From positions 1 to 64,000 of the forward strand of contig NZ_LNYZ01000008.1 of NCBI RefSeq assembly GCF_001468065.1: a stretch of DNA of 64,000 bases, written 5' to 3'. The translations under genes were made by a program, and so were the position numbers. The stretch comes from Legionella steigerwaltii (GTDB taxonomy: Bacteria > Pseudomonadota > Gammaproteobacteria > Legionellales > Legionellaceae). Below, piece by piece: positions 10,073-18,046 of the stretch (positions are counted from its first letter, which is position 1; every line of letters begins with the position of its first letter). Below the pieces are notes generated by a model. It did no database searches. It was given only the letters and a program-made list of their open reading frames with translations, and was not told where the DNA came from.

Positions 10073-10995
10073 TTTGGAACTGATGCAAGAAGATTTGCAG
10101 CACCTTGTGCCAGCAATGATTCGGCGCAATGTTCCGCCATGCTGGTTGCCTGCTCTATTGGACCAGTTTGTGTGCTCTGGATGATTTGCGAACCATCAAG
10201 GGTTAAAATTTTTGCTTGTAGAGACAGCTGATTATTCGCCATTGGTGAGCAAAAAACGGCTAAAGGCACATGACAATTCCCACCTAAGAGTGCATTGACC
10301 TTTCGCTCTGCATGCACGCAAATAGACGATATTGGATCGTTGAGTTCGACAAGTAGTGCCTGAATTTCGTGATCATCGCTTCTGCATTCGATTGCTAAGG
10401 CACCCTGACCACACGCCGGCAGCATGATTTGAGCTGATAATTGTTCCGTTATGACATCGGTGAATCCCATACGTTCAAGACCTGCCGCCGCTAGGATGAT
10501 TGCTTGATATTCTCCTGATTTAAGTTTTTCAAGCCTGGTGTTGATATTACCGCGTAACGATTTAACACATAAATCCGGTCTATGCGCTAATAATTGCGAT
10601 TGGCGTCTAAGACTTGAGGTTCCCACTATAGATTGAGCAGGTAGTGTTTGCAGATCAGTGTGTTGATAACTGACAAAGACATCAAACGGATTATCTCTTT
10701 TACAGATTGCAACGAGCTCTAAGCCTTCAGGAAATTCTGCAGGCATATCTTTTGAAGAGTGAACCGCAAAGTCTGCTCTCTTATCCAATAATGCTTCTTC
10801 TAACTCTTTTACAAATAACCCTTTTCCGCCAATAGCCTGAAGTTTATCTATGAGGAACTTATCTCCAGATGTACTCATAGGTACTAATTCTATCTGCAGA
10901 TTTGGCCATTTATTTAGCAGTAAATCTCGAACATGATTGGCTTGCCATAAGGCTAATGGACTTTGGCGTGTTGCGATACGTAATGTTCTACTCAT
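10069..10995 (-). CDS. hemC: Hydroxymethylbilane synthase (porphobilinogen deaminase)
   Basis: HemC polymerises four porphobilinogens into hydroxymethylbilane on a covalently bound dipyrromethane. The N-terminal signature LRIATRQSPLALWQA and the substrate-site DFAVHSSKDMP are clear. The cofactor-attachment Cys lies in LLGGNCHVPLA. The chosen start at 10995 gives MSRTLRIATRQ; an ATG at 11007 would add four residues. Neither has a recognisable Shine-Dalgarno sequence, and both are in a perfect inverted repeat. The gene opens the hemCDXY series, 44 bases after the hdeD-like stop. Confidence 0.96.
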   Translation of the reverse strand: MSRTLRIATRQSPLALWQANHVRDLLLNKWPNLQIELVPMSTSGDKFLIDKLQAIGGKGLFVKELEEALLDKRADFAVHSSKDMPAEFPEGLELVAICKRDNPFDVFVSYQHTDLQTLPAQSIVGTSSLRRQSQLLAHRPDLCVKSLRGNINTRLEKLKSGEYQAIILAAAGLERMGFTDVITEQLSAQIMLPACGQGALAIECRSDDHEIQALLVELNDPISSICVHAERKVNALLGGNCHVPLAVFCSPMANNQLSLQAKILTLDGSQIIQSTQTGPIEQATSMAEHCAESLLAQGAANLLASVPK

Positions 10996-11030
10996 ATGAT
11001 ACTGCATTTAGGAAAGGATGCAGTATCATA
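10995..11030 (-). promoter_or_regulatory. Perfect 13-bp inverted repeat over the hemC start
   Basis: TATGATACTGCAT (10995-11007) and ATGCAGTATCATA (11018-11030) are exact reverse complements with a 10-base loop. In the hemC mRNA the 3' arm contains the ATG at 11007 and its last base is the A of the ATG at 10995. No T-run follows, so it is not a typical terminator. It may be a translational control hairpin or the operator of a dimeric regulator. Confidence 0.7.
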
Positions 11031-11039
11031 CTATGTTCG

Positions 11040-11594
11040 TTATATGGATGCACGTACAGAAAGAGCGATAAAAATATAAGTCCAACCATTAACAATCATA
11101 TCAATTGCAATGAACATTCCGATAACCCATAAACCACTAATTGGCCATTGCATGATGATTAAAATGCCAAGAAGAATGGCGATGATTCCTGCAAATAAAA
11201 GCCAACCCCATCCTTTAGCTTCTTTTAAAGAGAAAGCCAGAATTATTCGAGTGATACCAATAACAATTAGAACCCCTGCCAAAAGTGCCGTAATTAAAGT
11301 GGATGCTAAGAAGGGGTCATAGATGACAACACCAGCGCCAATTAGGTATAAAACTGCAATGATTGCTTGCCAAAATATGCCTTTCCAATCTCTGTGTTTG
11401 AAAATATCAATAAAATGAGAGATTGCAGAGATAATTAATAAGGCCGCAAAAAAATACATACTGACCAGTGTCAAGCCAATAACCATACTCAAGCCGACGC
11501 AACCTAGAAAAACAAGTAATATTCCCAACCCTAAAAGCCATCCCCAATTACGTCTTAAAGCATCTGGGGTGTAAATTTCATTGGTGTTTGCCAT
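11040..11594 (-). CDS. HdeD/DUF308 family membrane protein
   Basis: A 184-residue integral membrane protein with about six helices arranged as three pairs, each joined by short hydrophilic turns. This is the pattern of the HdeD/DUF308 family, whose E. coli member belongs to the acid-resistance region. A polar N-terminus (MANTNEIYTPDALRRNWG) precedes the first helix. It lies upstream of hemC on the same strand. Its link to heme synthesis, if any, is not evident; the biochemical function of the family is unknown. Confidence 0.85.
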   Translation of the reverse strand: MANTNEIYTPDALRRNWGWLLGLGILLVFLGCVGLSMVIGLTLVSMYFFAALLIISAISHFIDIFKHRDWKGIFWQAIIAVLYLIGAGVVIYDPFLASTLITALLAGVLIVIGITRIILAFSLKEAKGWGWLLFAGIIAILLGILIIMQWPISGLWVIGMFIAIDMIVNGWTYIFIALSVRASI

Positions 11595-11765
11595 ATCATT
11601 TCCTTATTGTGATACATCCATATTGAATAATACAAAGTGAAATATACCCTAATTTTCAAAGAGTTGTCGAATGGAGTTGTGAGTTTCGTCGAATTTTTAG
11701 TTTAATCGTAAATACTGCCTTTAAATGCAATCTTTTAACGAAAATTTAGGTTGCCTGTGATCGTT

Positions 11766-11823
11766 GTAGCCTGGGTGCAGCGCAGCGAAACCCGGGTTAC
11801 GGCTTTGCCTTCACCCAGGCTAC
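11766..11823. repeat. GTAGCCTGGGTG-type palindromic repeat, copy 1
   Basis: A short copy of the main repeat family of the window, with GTAGCCTGGGTG and CACCCAGGCTAC as outer arms and an inner AACCCGGG. It sits just after the end of the dipeptidase gene on the minus strand and upstream of the hdeD-like gene. Confidence 0.85.
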
Positions 11824-11828
11824 AAAGC

Positions 11829-12521
11829 TTATTTATAACTATCGTAAATAGCATAAGGTTTGTGTTTATAATAAGCCCAATAACGATCTCCATAAGACCA
11901 ATGCCAGTATTCGTTACGATAATTAACAAAACCTACGGCCTCTAAGACATGACTCATGATCTTTCGATTTTGCTTTGCTTCCTCGCTAATAATTTCTGAA
12001 GCAGTTAATGAAAGGGTGCCATCTAAATCTTCCATCCAATCTTTGGGATGAATTCCCATTTCAATGGCCTCTCCTTGTTTATTGATTAAATAGACATCTA
12101 TTGCAGCACCTGTTGAATGAGGTGGAATATTGGGCGAACCGTCTTGGTTGATTACCGGGGAAACCATTCGGGTTGTTTCTGTAAAAATCTGTGCAGATGA
12201 CCATTCAGGATGTTTATTTTTAACTTTCTCATAACGTGTATCAAAAAGCGATTTTTGTAGTGTCAGACTCCGATAACTTTCATACAAACAAAAACGTAAT
12301 CCTTTAGGTAACAAGGATTGAGCTTGCTTTAATTTTTCAAATACTGTTTTTCGCATTTTTGTGTAATCAGTGTTATTCGGTATTTCTGGAGAGGGACCAT
12401 AGCTAATTTCAGGATGATTTATTAAATCAACTATTGGATCTTGATTATCAATTACCGGAATGGCGACAATTTTAGGATCTGCAATGAGTAAAGCGGGTTC
12501 CAGTTCAGTATAGTCTGACAT
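11829..12521 (-). CDS. D-alanyl-D-alanine dipeptidase (M15D, VanX/DdpX-like)
   Basis: A zinc metallopeptidase of family M15D that cleaves D-Ala-D-Ala. The zinc and catalytic residues are visible: HSTGAAIDVYL (His and Asp ligands) and EYWHWSYGDRYW (catalytic Glu and the third zinc ligand His). The conserved RFCLYESYRSL region precedes them. There is no obvious signal peptide, which suggests a cytoplasmic enzyme for D-Ala-D-Ala salvage rather than vancomycin resistance; no VanA/VanH ligase neighbours exist. It follows the VOC protein gene by 16 bases on the same strand, so the pair may be cotranscribed. Confidence 0.9.
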   Translation of the reverse strand: MSDYTELEPALLIADPKIVAIPVIDNQDPIVDLINHPEISYGPSPEIPNNTDYTKMRKTVFEKLKQAQSLLPKGLRFCLYESYRSLTLQKSLFDTRYEKVKNKHPEWSSAQIFTETTRMVSPVINQDGSPNIPPHSTGAAIDVYLINKQGEAIEMGIHPKDWMEDLDGTLSLTASEIISEEAKQNRKIMSHVLEAVGFVNYRNEYWHWSYGDRYWAYYKHKPYAIYDSYK

Positions 12522-12537
12522 TTTGAATCCTTATAAC

Positions 12538-13014
12538 TTATTTTTTTGCTATGGAGCTAAAGAAATCTGCTGCGTTTTTTTTGATTTCTTCGTCCGTTAG
12601 ATCTTGGGTATGTGTGGCAATCATCCAAAAGTAACCAAAAGGGTCTTTAATTTGCCCGACGCGATCGCCCCAAAACATATCAGTTACAGGCATAGTAATT
12701 TGTCCCCCTGCAGCTACAGCTTGTTGGAACATGGAATCTACATCAGAAACATATAAAAAGAATCCAATTGGGGATTTGCCAAGAGTTTCAGCACTTTTAG
12801 CACAATTTTCTCCTTCCATTTCGTCCCCCATCATAATAGTAGAGTTACCGATTTGCAGGTGAGCGTGCATAATCCCTTTTCCATCTAAGGAAGGGAAAAT
12901 ATGCAGGGATTTGGCATTAAATGCTTTTTGGTAAAATTCAATTGCTTTGGCACATTCTTTAAAAGTAAGTGTTGGGGTTACAGTATGAAATCCTTTTGGA
13001 ATTGCTTGTACCAT
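12538..13014 (-). CDS. VOC-superfamily (PhnB/glyoxalase-like) protein
   Basis: A 158-residue protein of the vicinal-oxygen-chelate fold, PhnB-like subgroup. The pattern of paired beta-alpha-beta-beta-beta modules is shown by TPTLTFKECAKAIEFYQKAF at the N-terminus and WGDRVGQIKDPFGYFWMIAT near the C-terminus. These proteins include glyoxalases and resistance proteins, but the substrate of this one cannot be inferred. It is the first of two genes with the dipeptidase. Confidence 0.85.
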   Translation of the reverse strand: MVQAIPKGFHTVTPTLTFKECAKAIEFYQKAFNAKSLHIFPSLDGKGIMHAHLQIGNSTIMMGDEMEGENCAKSAETLGKSPIGFFLYVSDVDSMFQQAVAAGGQITMPVTDMFWGDRVGQIKDPFGYFWMIATHTQDLTDEEIKKNAADFFSSIAKK

Positions 13015-13170
13015 ATCTTATCTCCCTCAGTTTTTGTTTGAATAGCCATTATAGTTTGAAGATTGTTTCAAGGAAATAAAATGATTTTCCTCGTATTTGG
13101 TTTTAATCCTGCTGGAAAAAAAAATCACTTCTGGGTATCATCCTAAATTATTATCATGAGGTGTATGGGC

Positions 13171-13581
13171 ATGAGGTTGCAGTTTTTCATATTATTGTTT
13201 TGTTTTTCATTTACGGTGTATGCATGTGATGAAGTGCGACAACGAGAAATGCAATTAAGAATTCAACCTGTAGGGGAAGTCGCTGTACAAGGACAAGCTC
13301 AAGCAGATAATAAAGCAATTAGTAATGCAACAACAAAAAAAGAACCCGGACAAGAAACGTACGAACAATATTGTATTGTTTGTCATCGAGATGGCCTTGC
13401 GGGAGCACCAAAATTCAGAAATGAACAGGATTGGAAGCCGCGTTTAGCCGGGAGAAAATTAAATGATTTACTTGCCTCTTCAATAAAAGGGTTGAATGCT
13501 ATGCCTGCAAAAGGAACGTGCATTAAATGCAATGATGATGATCTTAAAGCCGCTATATCCTATATGTTGCCAAAATCATGA
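13171..13581 (+). CDS. Cytochrome c5-like periplasmic monoheme cytochrome
   Basis: A small c-type cytochrome exported by an N-terminal signal peptide ([18 protein letters not shown]). Heme is attached at CIVCH, and the axial Met is probably in NAMPAKGT, followed by an extra CIKC pair, the hallmark of cytochrome c5/c555. I choose the ATG at 13171 because GAGGTG lies seven bases before it; two in-frame ATGs upstream at 13156 and 13165 are alternatives. A linker of about 45 residues lies between the signal and the heme domain. It overlaps dsbB by four bases, so electron transfer and disulfide formation genes are coupled here. Confidence 0.88.
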   Translation: MRLQFFILLFCFSFTVYACDEVRQREMQLRIQPVGEVAVQGQAQADNKAISNATTKKEPGQETYEQYCIVCHRDGLAGAPKFRNEQDWKPRLAGRKLNDLLASSIKGLNAMPAKGTCIKCNDDDLKAAISYMLPKS

Positions 13582-14087
13582 GAAAACTTACTTTCAGAAA
13601 AATTCAAACCTTCAATGCCACACTGACAGTGTTTGTATTATTCGCTTCTTTTTATTTTCAATATGTTGTTGGGCTTGTCCCTTGCCCTTTATGCATTATG
13701 CAGCGTGTTTGTGTCTTGTTGTTGTTAGCTGTTATGGGATTGAGTTTTCGAACCTTAAAAAAAGCGCGTGTTATTAGTTTCTTACAAATAATTATTGCAT
13801 GTGCCGGGTTGTATTTTTCTTTACGCCAGCTATGGTTACAGTCCTTACCTGCAGGTAAAGCTCCCGCTTGCATGCCAAGCTTGGATATTTTAATTCGTTA
13901 CTTACCATGGCAAACCGTAGTAAAAGCTTTGTTTTTAGGAACCGGGGATTGTGCTGAGGTCACTTGGCGCCTATTCGGAATCTCGATGCCGGGATGGTGT
14001 GCGATGTACTTTTTATTCATGGCTCTAATGGGATGTTTCTTATTTTGGCAGACCAGTTCGAGTAAGTTTCGCATGGATAATTTGTAG
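13578..14087 (+). CDS. dsbB: Disulfide bond formation protein DsbB
   Basis: DsbB is the inner-membrane quinone reductase that reoxidises periplasmic DsbA. Four membrane helices are apparent. The first active-site pair is CPLC ([13 protein letters not shown]) after helix 1; the second pair of periplasmic cysteines is Cys in PACMPSL and in GDCAEVTW. The 169-residue length is usual. Its start overlaps the cytochrome gene (ATGA). The stop codon TAG at 14085-14087 is made by the first bases of a palindromic repeat, so the last residues may have been set by the repeat's insertion. Confidence 0.93.
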   Translation: MRKLTFRKIQTFNATLTVFVLFASFYFQYVVGLVPCPLCIMQRVCVLLLLAVMGLSFRTLKKARVISFLQIIIACAGLYFSLRQLWLQSLPAGKAPACMPSLDILIRYLPWQTVVKALFLGTGDCAEVTWRLFGISMPGWCAMYFLFMALMGCFLFWQTSSSKFRMDNL

Positions 14088-14171
14088 CCTGGGTGCAGCG
14101 CAGTGGAACCCGGGGGATTATGAGCCTGAAAGAATCGTTAGAACCCGGGTTCCGCTGCGCTGCACCCAGGC
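14084..14171. repeat. GTAGCCTGGGTG-type palindromic repeat, copy 2
   Basis: Outer arms GTAGCCTGGGTGCAGCGCAG and its complement, inner AACCCGGG arms, and a spacer of about 35 bases. It fills the gap between convergent dsbB and nagZ and overlaps the dsbB stop codon. The final AC of the 3' arm is changed. Confidence 0.9.
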
Positions 14172-14172
14172 G

Positions 14173-15255
14173 TTAAATCGTTTCTGAAGTGTTAAACTGC
14201 TGATTTTTACCAACAATGCCAGAATCCTTTTCTTGCGCTACTTGTGATAAATAGGGATTGCGATGATTTTTTTCCGGATGGGCAAAGCGAAGCAGCTGAT
14301 TTTTAAAGTGAGTAATACGAGCGGCTGATTCCGATGATTGGGATAACGTGATTTTTTGTAATAATTCGAGCAATACTTGGCGTGGTTGATGGCAGACAAT
14401 CAACATATCACAACCCGCTTTAAGTGCCTCTTCTGTTCGTGTCATTAGATTGCCTATATCGGCACCGGTCATACTCAGACAATCGCTTAAAATCAGACCA
14501 TCAAACTTCAATTCATGGCGTAATATCTCTTGCAACCAAATTGTTGAAAAGCCAGCAGGCTTGTCCGCATCTATTGTTTTATAAGTTACATGAGCAGGCA
14601 TGATGGCACTGAGCAATCCTTTTCTAATCAGCTCGATAAAAGGTTTTAAATCTTTAATTTTCAATTCATCAATTGAGGCAAGAGAAATTGGCATTGAAAT
14701 ATGTGAATCAGCACTAACCGAACCATGGCCAGGAAAATGTTTGGCAACTGCAGGCATACCGGCTGCATTCATGCCTTCAATAAAAGCGCTTGCCAAAGCA
14801 ATAATTACATCAGGATCATGGTGAAAAGCACGATCCAGATGTGCAATAACGCGACTTTGGCCATGTAAATCCAAGACTGGTGCGAGACTTACATCAATAC
14901 CACAAGCCAACAGATCTTTGGCCATAATTTCGCCATATTGTCTTGCAAGTCTGATACCGACCTCTGGGTTCAGATCATAGGCATCGCCATAAACGCGTGC
15001 TGCAGGCAAGGAGCGAAAACCCTGACGCAAAAAGCGTTGCACAAAACCCCCTTCGTGATCAGTTGCTATAAAAATATGGGGATTGAGGTCACGGATTTCA
15101 CGAATTAAGTGCTCTAATTGCTGAGGATTTGTAAAATTACGTGTAAAAAGAATGACAGATCCTACATGAGGATGTCTTATGATTTCCCGTTCAATATCTG
15201 AAAGCTCAATACCTTCTATGTCAATCATGAATAAATTAGTATTTGAACTGGGCAT
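14173..15255 (-). CDS. nagZ: Beta-N-acetylhexosaminidase NagZ
   Basis: NagZ is a cytoplasmic family GH3 enzyme that removes GlcNAc from anhydro-muropeptides in peptidoglycan recycling. The defining loop KHFPGHGSVSADSH is present, with the catalytic Asp/His pair, and DHEGGFVQR and LSDCLSMTGAD supply substrate contacts and the nucleophilic Asp. At 360 residues it is slightly longer than typical, owing to a C-terminal tail. It is divergent from tgt. Confidence 0.93.
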   Translation of the reverse strand: MPSSNTNLFMIDIEGIELSDIEREIIRHPHVGSVILFTRNFTNPQQLEHLIREIRDLNPHIFIATDHEGGFVQRFLRQGFRSLPAARVYGDAYDLNPEVGIRLARQYGEIMAKDLLACGIDVSLAPVLDLHGQSRVIAHLDRAFHHDPDVIIALASAFIEGMNAAGMPAVAKHFPGHGSVSADSHISMPISLASIDELKIKDLKPFIELIRKGLLSAIMPAHVTYKTIDADKPAGFSTIWLQEILRHELKFDGLILSDCLSMTGADIGNLMTRTEEALKAGCDMLIVCHQPRQVLLELLQKITLSQSSESAARITHFKNQLLRFAHPEKNHRNPYLSQVAQEKDSGIVGKNQQFNTSETI

Positions 15256-15409
15256 ATGTTGATATCCTTTTTAGAATTTGGATGAATAGGACCATGCTTC
15301 CATTGGTTTTGCGCATGATATCATAGATTGATTCATTATTAACATGGCTAATGCTGGTAATCTGCAGTTGACTTAGCTATCATCGGCATTTTTGAATTAT
15401 TTTTAGTAA

Positions 15410-16570
15410 ATGAAAACCTTTTCTTGCAATGTGTTACATAAGCACGCCGCTACTCAAGCACGGGTAACACGTGTAACTACAGCCCATGGTGAATTTATTA
15501 CACCGGTCTTTATGCCAGTTGGTACCCGCGCTGGTGTAAATAATATGACCCCTACAGAATTGCGAGATGCACACAGTCAAATCATATTAGGTGGGAATAC
15601 TTATCATATGTTATGTGCCCCTGGTATGGAAGTTATTGAAAAAGCCGGGGGAATGCATCCTTTTATGGGATGGCACGGTCCGATGTTAACAGATAGCGGT
15701 GGTTTTCAGGTTTTTAGTCTTTCCAAGAATAAAGAAATTTGTACTATTGATGAAGAAGGGGCTCACTTCAAATTACCTAGTAGTCAGCGATTGATTCATA
15801 TGACTCCCGAAATGTCTTTGGAAACCCAAAAGATTATTGGCGCGGATATTATCATGGCTTTTGATCAGTGTACGCCGGATAGTTGTACCAAAGATGAAGT
15901 AAGCCATATTATGACACGTACGCATCGATGGTTACGACAATCCATGCAATACCACCTCCAACATCCAAACTCACGATATGGTTACGAGCAGGCACTTTTT
16001 GGAATTATTCAAGGAGGAACTTTTAAAGACTTACGTCGTGAAAGTGCAGATTTTATCTCTTCAATGAATACCGATGGTATTGCGATTGGTGGCGAAACAA
16101 TTGGTTTTGATATGAAAACTACTGTTGAGGTTATTCGTTGGGTTCGTGATTATCTGCCTGAAGATAAACCGCGCTATACAATGGGTGTTGGCATGTCGCC
16201 ACAGGATCTTTTGGATGTAGTTGCCGAGGGAATTGATATGTTTGATTGTGTTGCTCCAACACGTAATGCACGCCATGGCTCTTTATATTGTGGGGAATTA
16301 ATTCGAGAAGGCAATTGGTTACGTTTTGCCAGTGAATATGAGAACGAACGGATTCAAATTAAGAAATCATGTTTTGCTGAGGATATGTCGCCAATTATGG
16401 CACAGTGTTCGTGTTATACCTGCCAGAATTACTCACGTTCCTATTTACATCAGTTAGCAAAGCAAAAAACAAATTTATTTACCGCGTTGGCAAGTATTCA
16501 CAATGTTCATATAATGCACGATGTTTGTGATAAAATGCGCGAGTTGATAATTAACGAAAGTTCAAACTAA
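15410..16570 (+). CDS. tgt: tRNA-guanine transglycosylase
   Basis: Tgt swaps guanine-34 of GUN-anticodon tRNAs for the queuosine precursor preQ1. The catalytic aspartates are in LTDSGGFQVFSL and DMFDCVAPTRNARHG, and GVGMSPQDLLD lies between. The C-terminal zinc site is CSCYTCQNYSRSYLHQL with a later His. The length of 386 residues is standard. The gene is not clustered with queA here, but the last enzyme of the pathway, queH, is 9.5 kb upstream. Confidence 0.96.
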   Translation: MKTFSCNVLHKHAATQARVTRVTTAHGEFITPVFMPVGTRAGVNNMTPTELRDAHSQIILGGNTYHMLCAPGMEVIEKAGGMHPFMGWHGPMLTDSGGFQVFSLSKNKEICTIDEEGAHFKLPSSQRLIHMTPEMSLETQKIIGADIIMAFDQCTPDSCTKDEVSHIMTRTHRWLRQSMQYHLQHPNSRYGYEQALFGIIQGGTFKDLRRESADFISSMNTDGIAIGGETIGFDMKTTVEVIRWVRDYLPEDKPRYTMGVGMSPQDLLDVVAEGIDMFDCVAPTRNARHGSLYCGELIREGNWLRFASEYENERIQIKKSCFAEDMSPIMAQCSCYTCQNYSRSYLHQLAKQKTNLFTALASIHNVHIMHDVCDKMRELIINESSN

Positions 16571-16610
16571 AGGCATCATATGCCCGTTTACGTCATTAAC
16601 GAATGAATTG

Positions 16611-16640
16611 TCCTATAAAAAGCAATGCTTTTTATATGGA
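16611..16640 (+). terminator. Hairpin between tgt and ppiB
   Basis: TATAAAAAGC pairs perfectly with GCTTTTTATA across a three-base loop, extended by TCC/GGA with one bulge. It lies 41 bases after tgt and 36 before ppiB. There is no long T-run after it, so termination is only one possibility. Confidence 0.45.
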
Positions 16641-16675
16641 TTCATCAAATAATCTAAAAAATAACAGGAGATAAA

Positions 16676-17167
16676 ATGGTTGTAATTAGCACATCTAAAG
16701 GTGATATTCATCTACAGTTAGATACAGAAAATACTCCAGCTACAGTAGAAAATTTTCTTAATTATGTGCGCAGTGGTTTTTATAATAATACAATTTTCCA
16801 TCGTGTTATTGCAGGTTTTATGATTCAAGGTGGTGGACTGGATTCAGAGATGAAGCAGAAATCTACTAATGAGCCCATTAAAAATGAAGCAAAAAATGCG
16901 AAGCCAAACAAACGTGGATCTATTGCAATGGCACGAACCATGGATCCTCACTCTGCAACAGCGCAATTTTTTATTAATGTTGCTGATAATGCATTTCTGA
17001 ACTACAGCGGTGACCACATGCAAGGATATGGATATTGCGTATTTGGTGAGGTAGTGGAAGGTATGGATATTGTGGACTCTATTGCCAAAGTAAAAACGGG
17101 ACAACATATGGGACATGCTGATGTGCCAGTAGAAGAAGTAAGCATTATTGAAGTGAAAGAAGTTTAG
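16676..17167 (+). CDS. ppiB: Cytosolic peptidyl-prolyl isomerase (cyclophilin B type)
   Basis: A cyclophilin that catalyses cis-trans isomerisation of prolyl bonds. The conserved [13 protein letters not shown] segment bears the active-site Arg and Phe, followed by [20 protein letters not shown] and the late [12 protein letters not shown]. No signal peptide is present, so it is the cytoplasmic form. The ATG at 16676 follows a good AGGAG site. At 163 residues it is of standard length. Confidence 0.95.
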   Translation: MVVISTSKGDIHLQLDTENTPATVENFLNYVRSGFYNNTIFHRVIAGFMIQGGGLDSEMKQKSTNEPIKNEAKNAKPNKRGSIAMARTMDPHSATAQFFINVADNAFLNYSGDHMQGYGYCVFGEVVEGMDIVDSIAKVKTGQHMGHADVPVEEVSIIEVKEV

Positions 17168-17179
17168 GAATAAGAAGAA

Positions 17180-17271
17180 GTAGCCTGGGTGAAGCGAAGC
17201 GGAACCCGGGTTTGAACAATTCGTTCATATCCAGAGAATCCCCGGGCATCGCTGCGCTTCACCCTGGCTAC
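17180..17271. repeat. GTAGCCTGGGTG-type palindromic repeat, copy 3
   Basis: Outer arms GTAGCCTGGGTGAAGCG and CGCTTCACCCTGGCTAC (one mismatch) with inner CCCGGG on both sides. It occupies most of the space between convergent ppiB and the TRIC-type gene and could serve both as a terminator. Confidence 0.9.
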
Positions 17272-17281
17272 AATTTTATCC

Positions 17282-17917
17282 CTAGGATTTCCGTCTACGC
17301 TTTTTGATACTCTCTGAATAATCAAATATGGGTATTTCAATATGGAAGAAAATAGCCAACAGACGCGCTGTAAAAATACTGACTAGTGTGACTATTATGT
17401 TAATATTTTCTGGGGTATGAAAATAATCTAGAACGATAAATAGTAATGCACCAGCAAGAGCAATCACTGCATAGAGTTCTTTTCTTAACACTAGAGGGAT
17501 GTCATTACATAAAATATCCCGCAACATCCCCCCACAAATACCGGTGATCATGCCACTAATAATGGCGATGCTCGGAGATAAACCATGATGCAATGCTTTT
17601 TGAGTACCAATAATCACGAAAGTAGATAATCCAAGTGCGTCAAGGATTAAAAATATTTTCATAATTCGAATCAATGAATGGGCAATAAATATAGTTAGGA
17701 ATGCACATAATGAGGTATACAGCAGATATTCAGGATGAGTTACCCAGGTCAGTGGATAAGTATTAAATAGGGCATCTCTTACAGTTCCACCGCCTAATGC
17801 AGTAATGCTGGCAATGAGCATCACACCAAAAAAATCCATTTTTTTGCGACCGGCTGCTAATGCGCCAGTGATCGCTTCAACACAAATGCCTATGATGAAA
17901 AGATAATGGAGTAACAT
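17282..17917 (-). CDS. TRIC/UPF0126-type membrane protein (possible cation channel)
   Basis: A 211-residue membrane protein with about seven helices. The two internal repeats each carry the family's glycine-rich signature, ITALGGGTVRDALF near residue 40 and GMITGICGGMLRDILCNDIP near residue 125. Prokaryotic TRIC proteins form trimeric monovalent cation channels; this is known for a few members, and is inferred here. It stands alone between ppiB and the ankyrin gene. Confidence 0.87.
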   Translation of the reverse strand: MLLHYLFIIGICVEAITGALAAGRKKMDFFGVMLIASITALGGGTVRDALFNTYPLTWVTHPEYLLYTSLCAFLTIFIAHSLIRIMKIFLILDALGLSTFVIIGTQKALHHGLSPSIAIISGMITGICGGMLRDILCNDIPLVLRKELYAVIALAGALLFIVLDYFHTPENINIIVTLVSIFTARLLAIFFHIEIPIFDYSESIKKRRRKS

Positions 17918-18046
17918 ATAAACTCAGTGTGTTTTTTTAAAATGCAATGATACCACTATTAAGTCAAATGGAGAAATAGGGCACTGCGAACAACGTGTGT
18001 TAGTTCCCAGATCCATCACCAAATAATGGTTCACCTAATTCTTGGA

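Noticed and set aside
11829..12521. VanX-like dipeptidase as vancomycin resistance
   Set aside because: No VanA/VanH partners; such enzymes occur alone in many Gram-negative bacteria.
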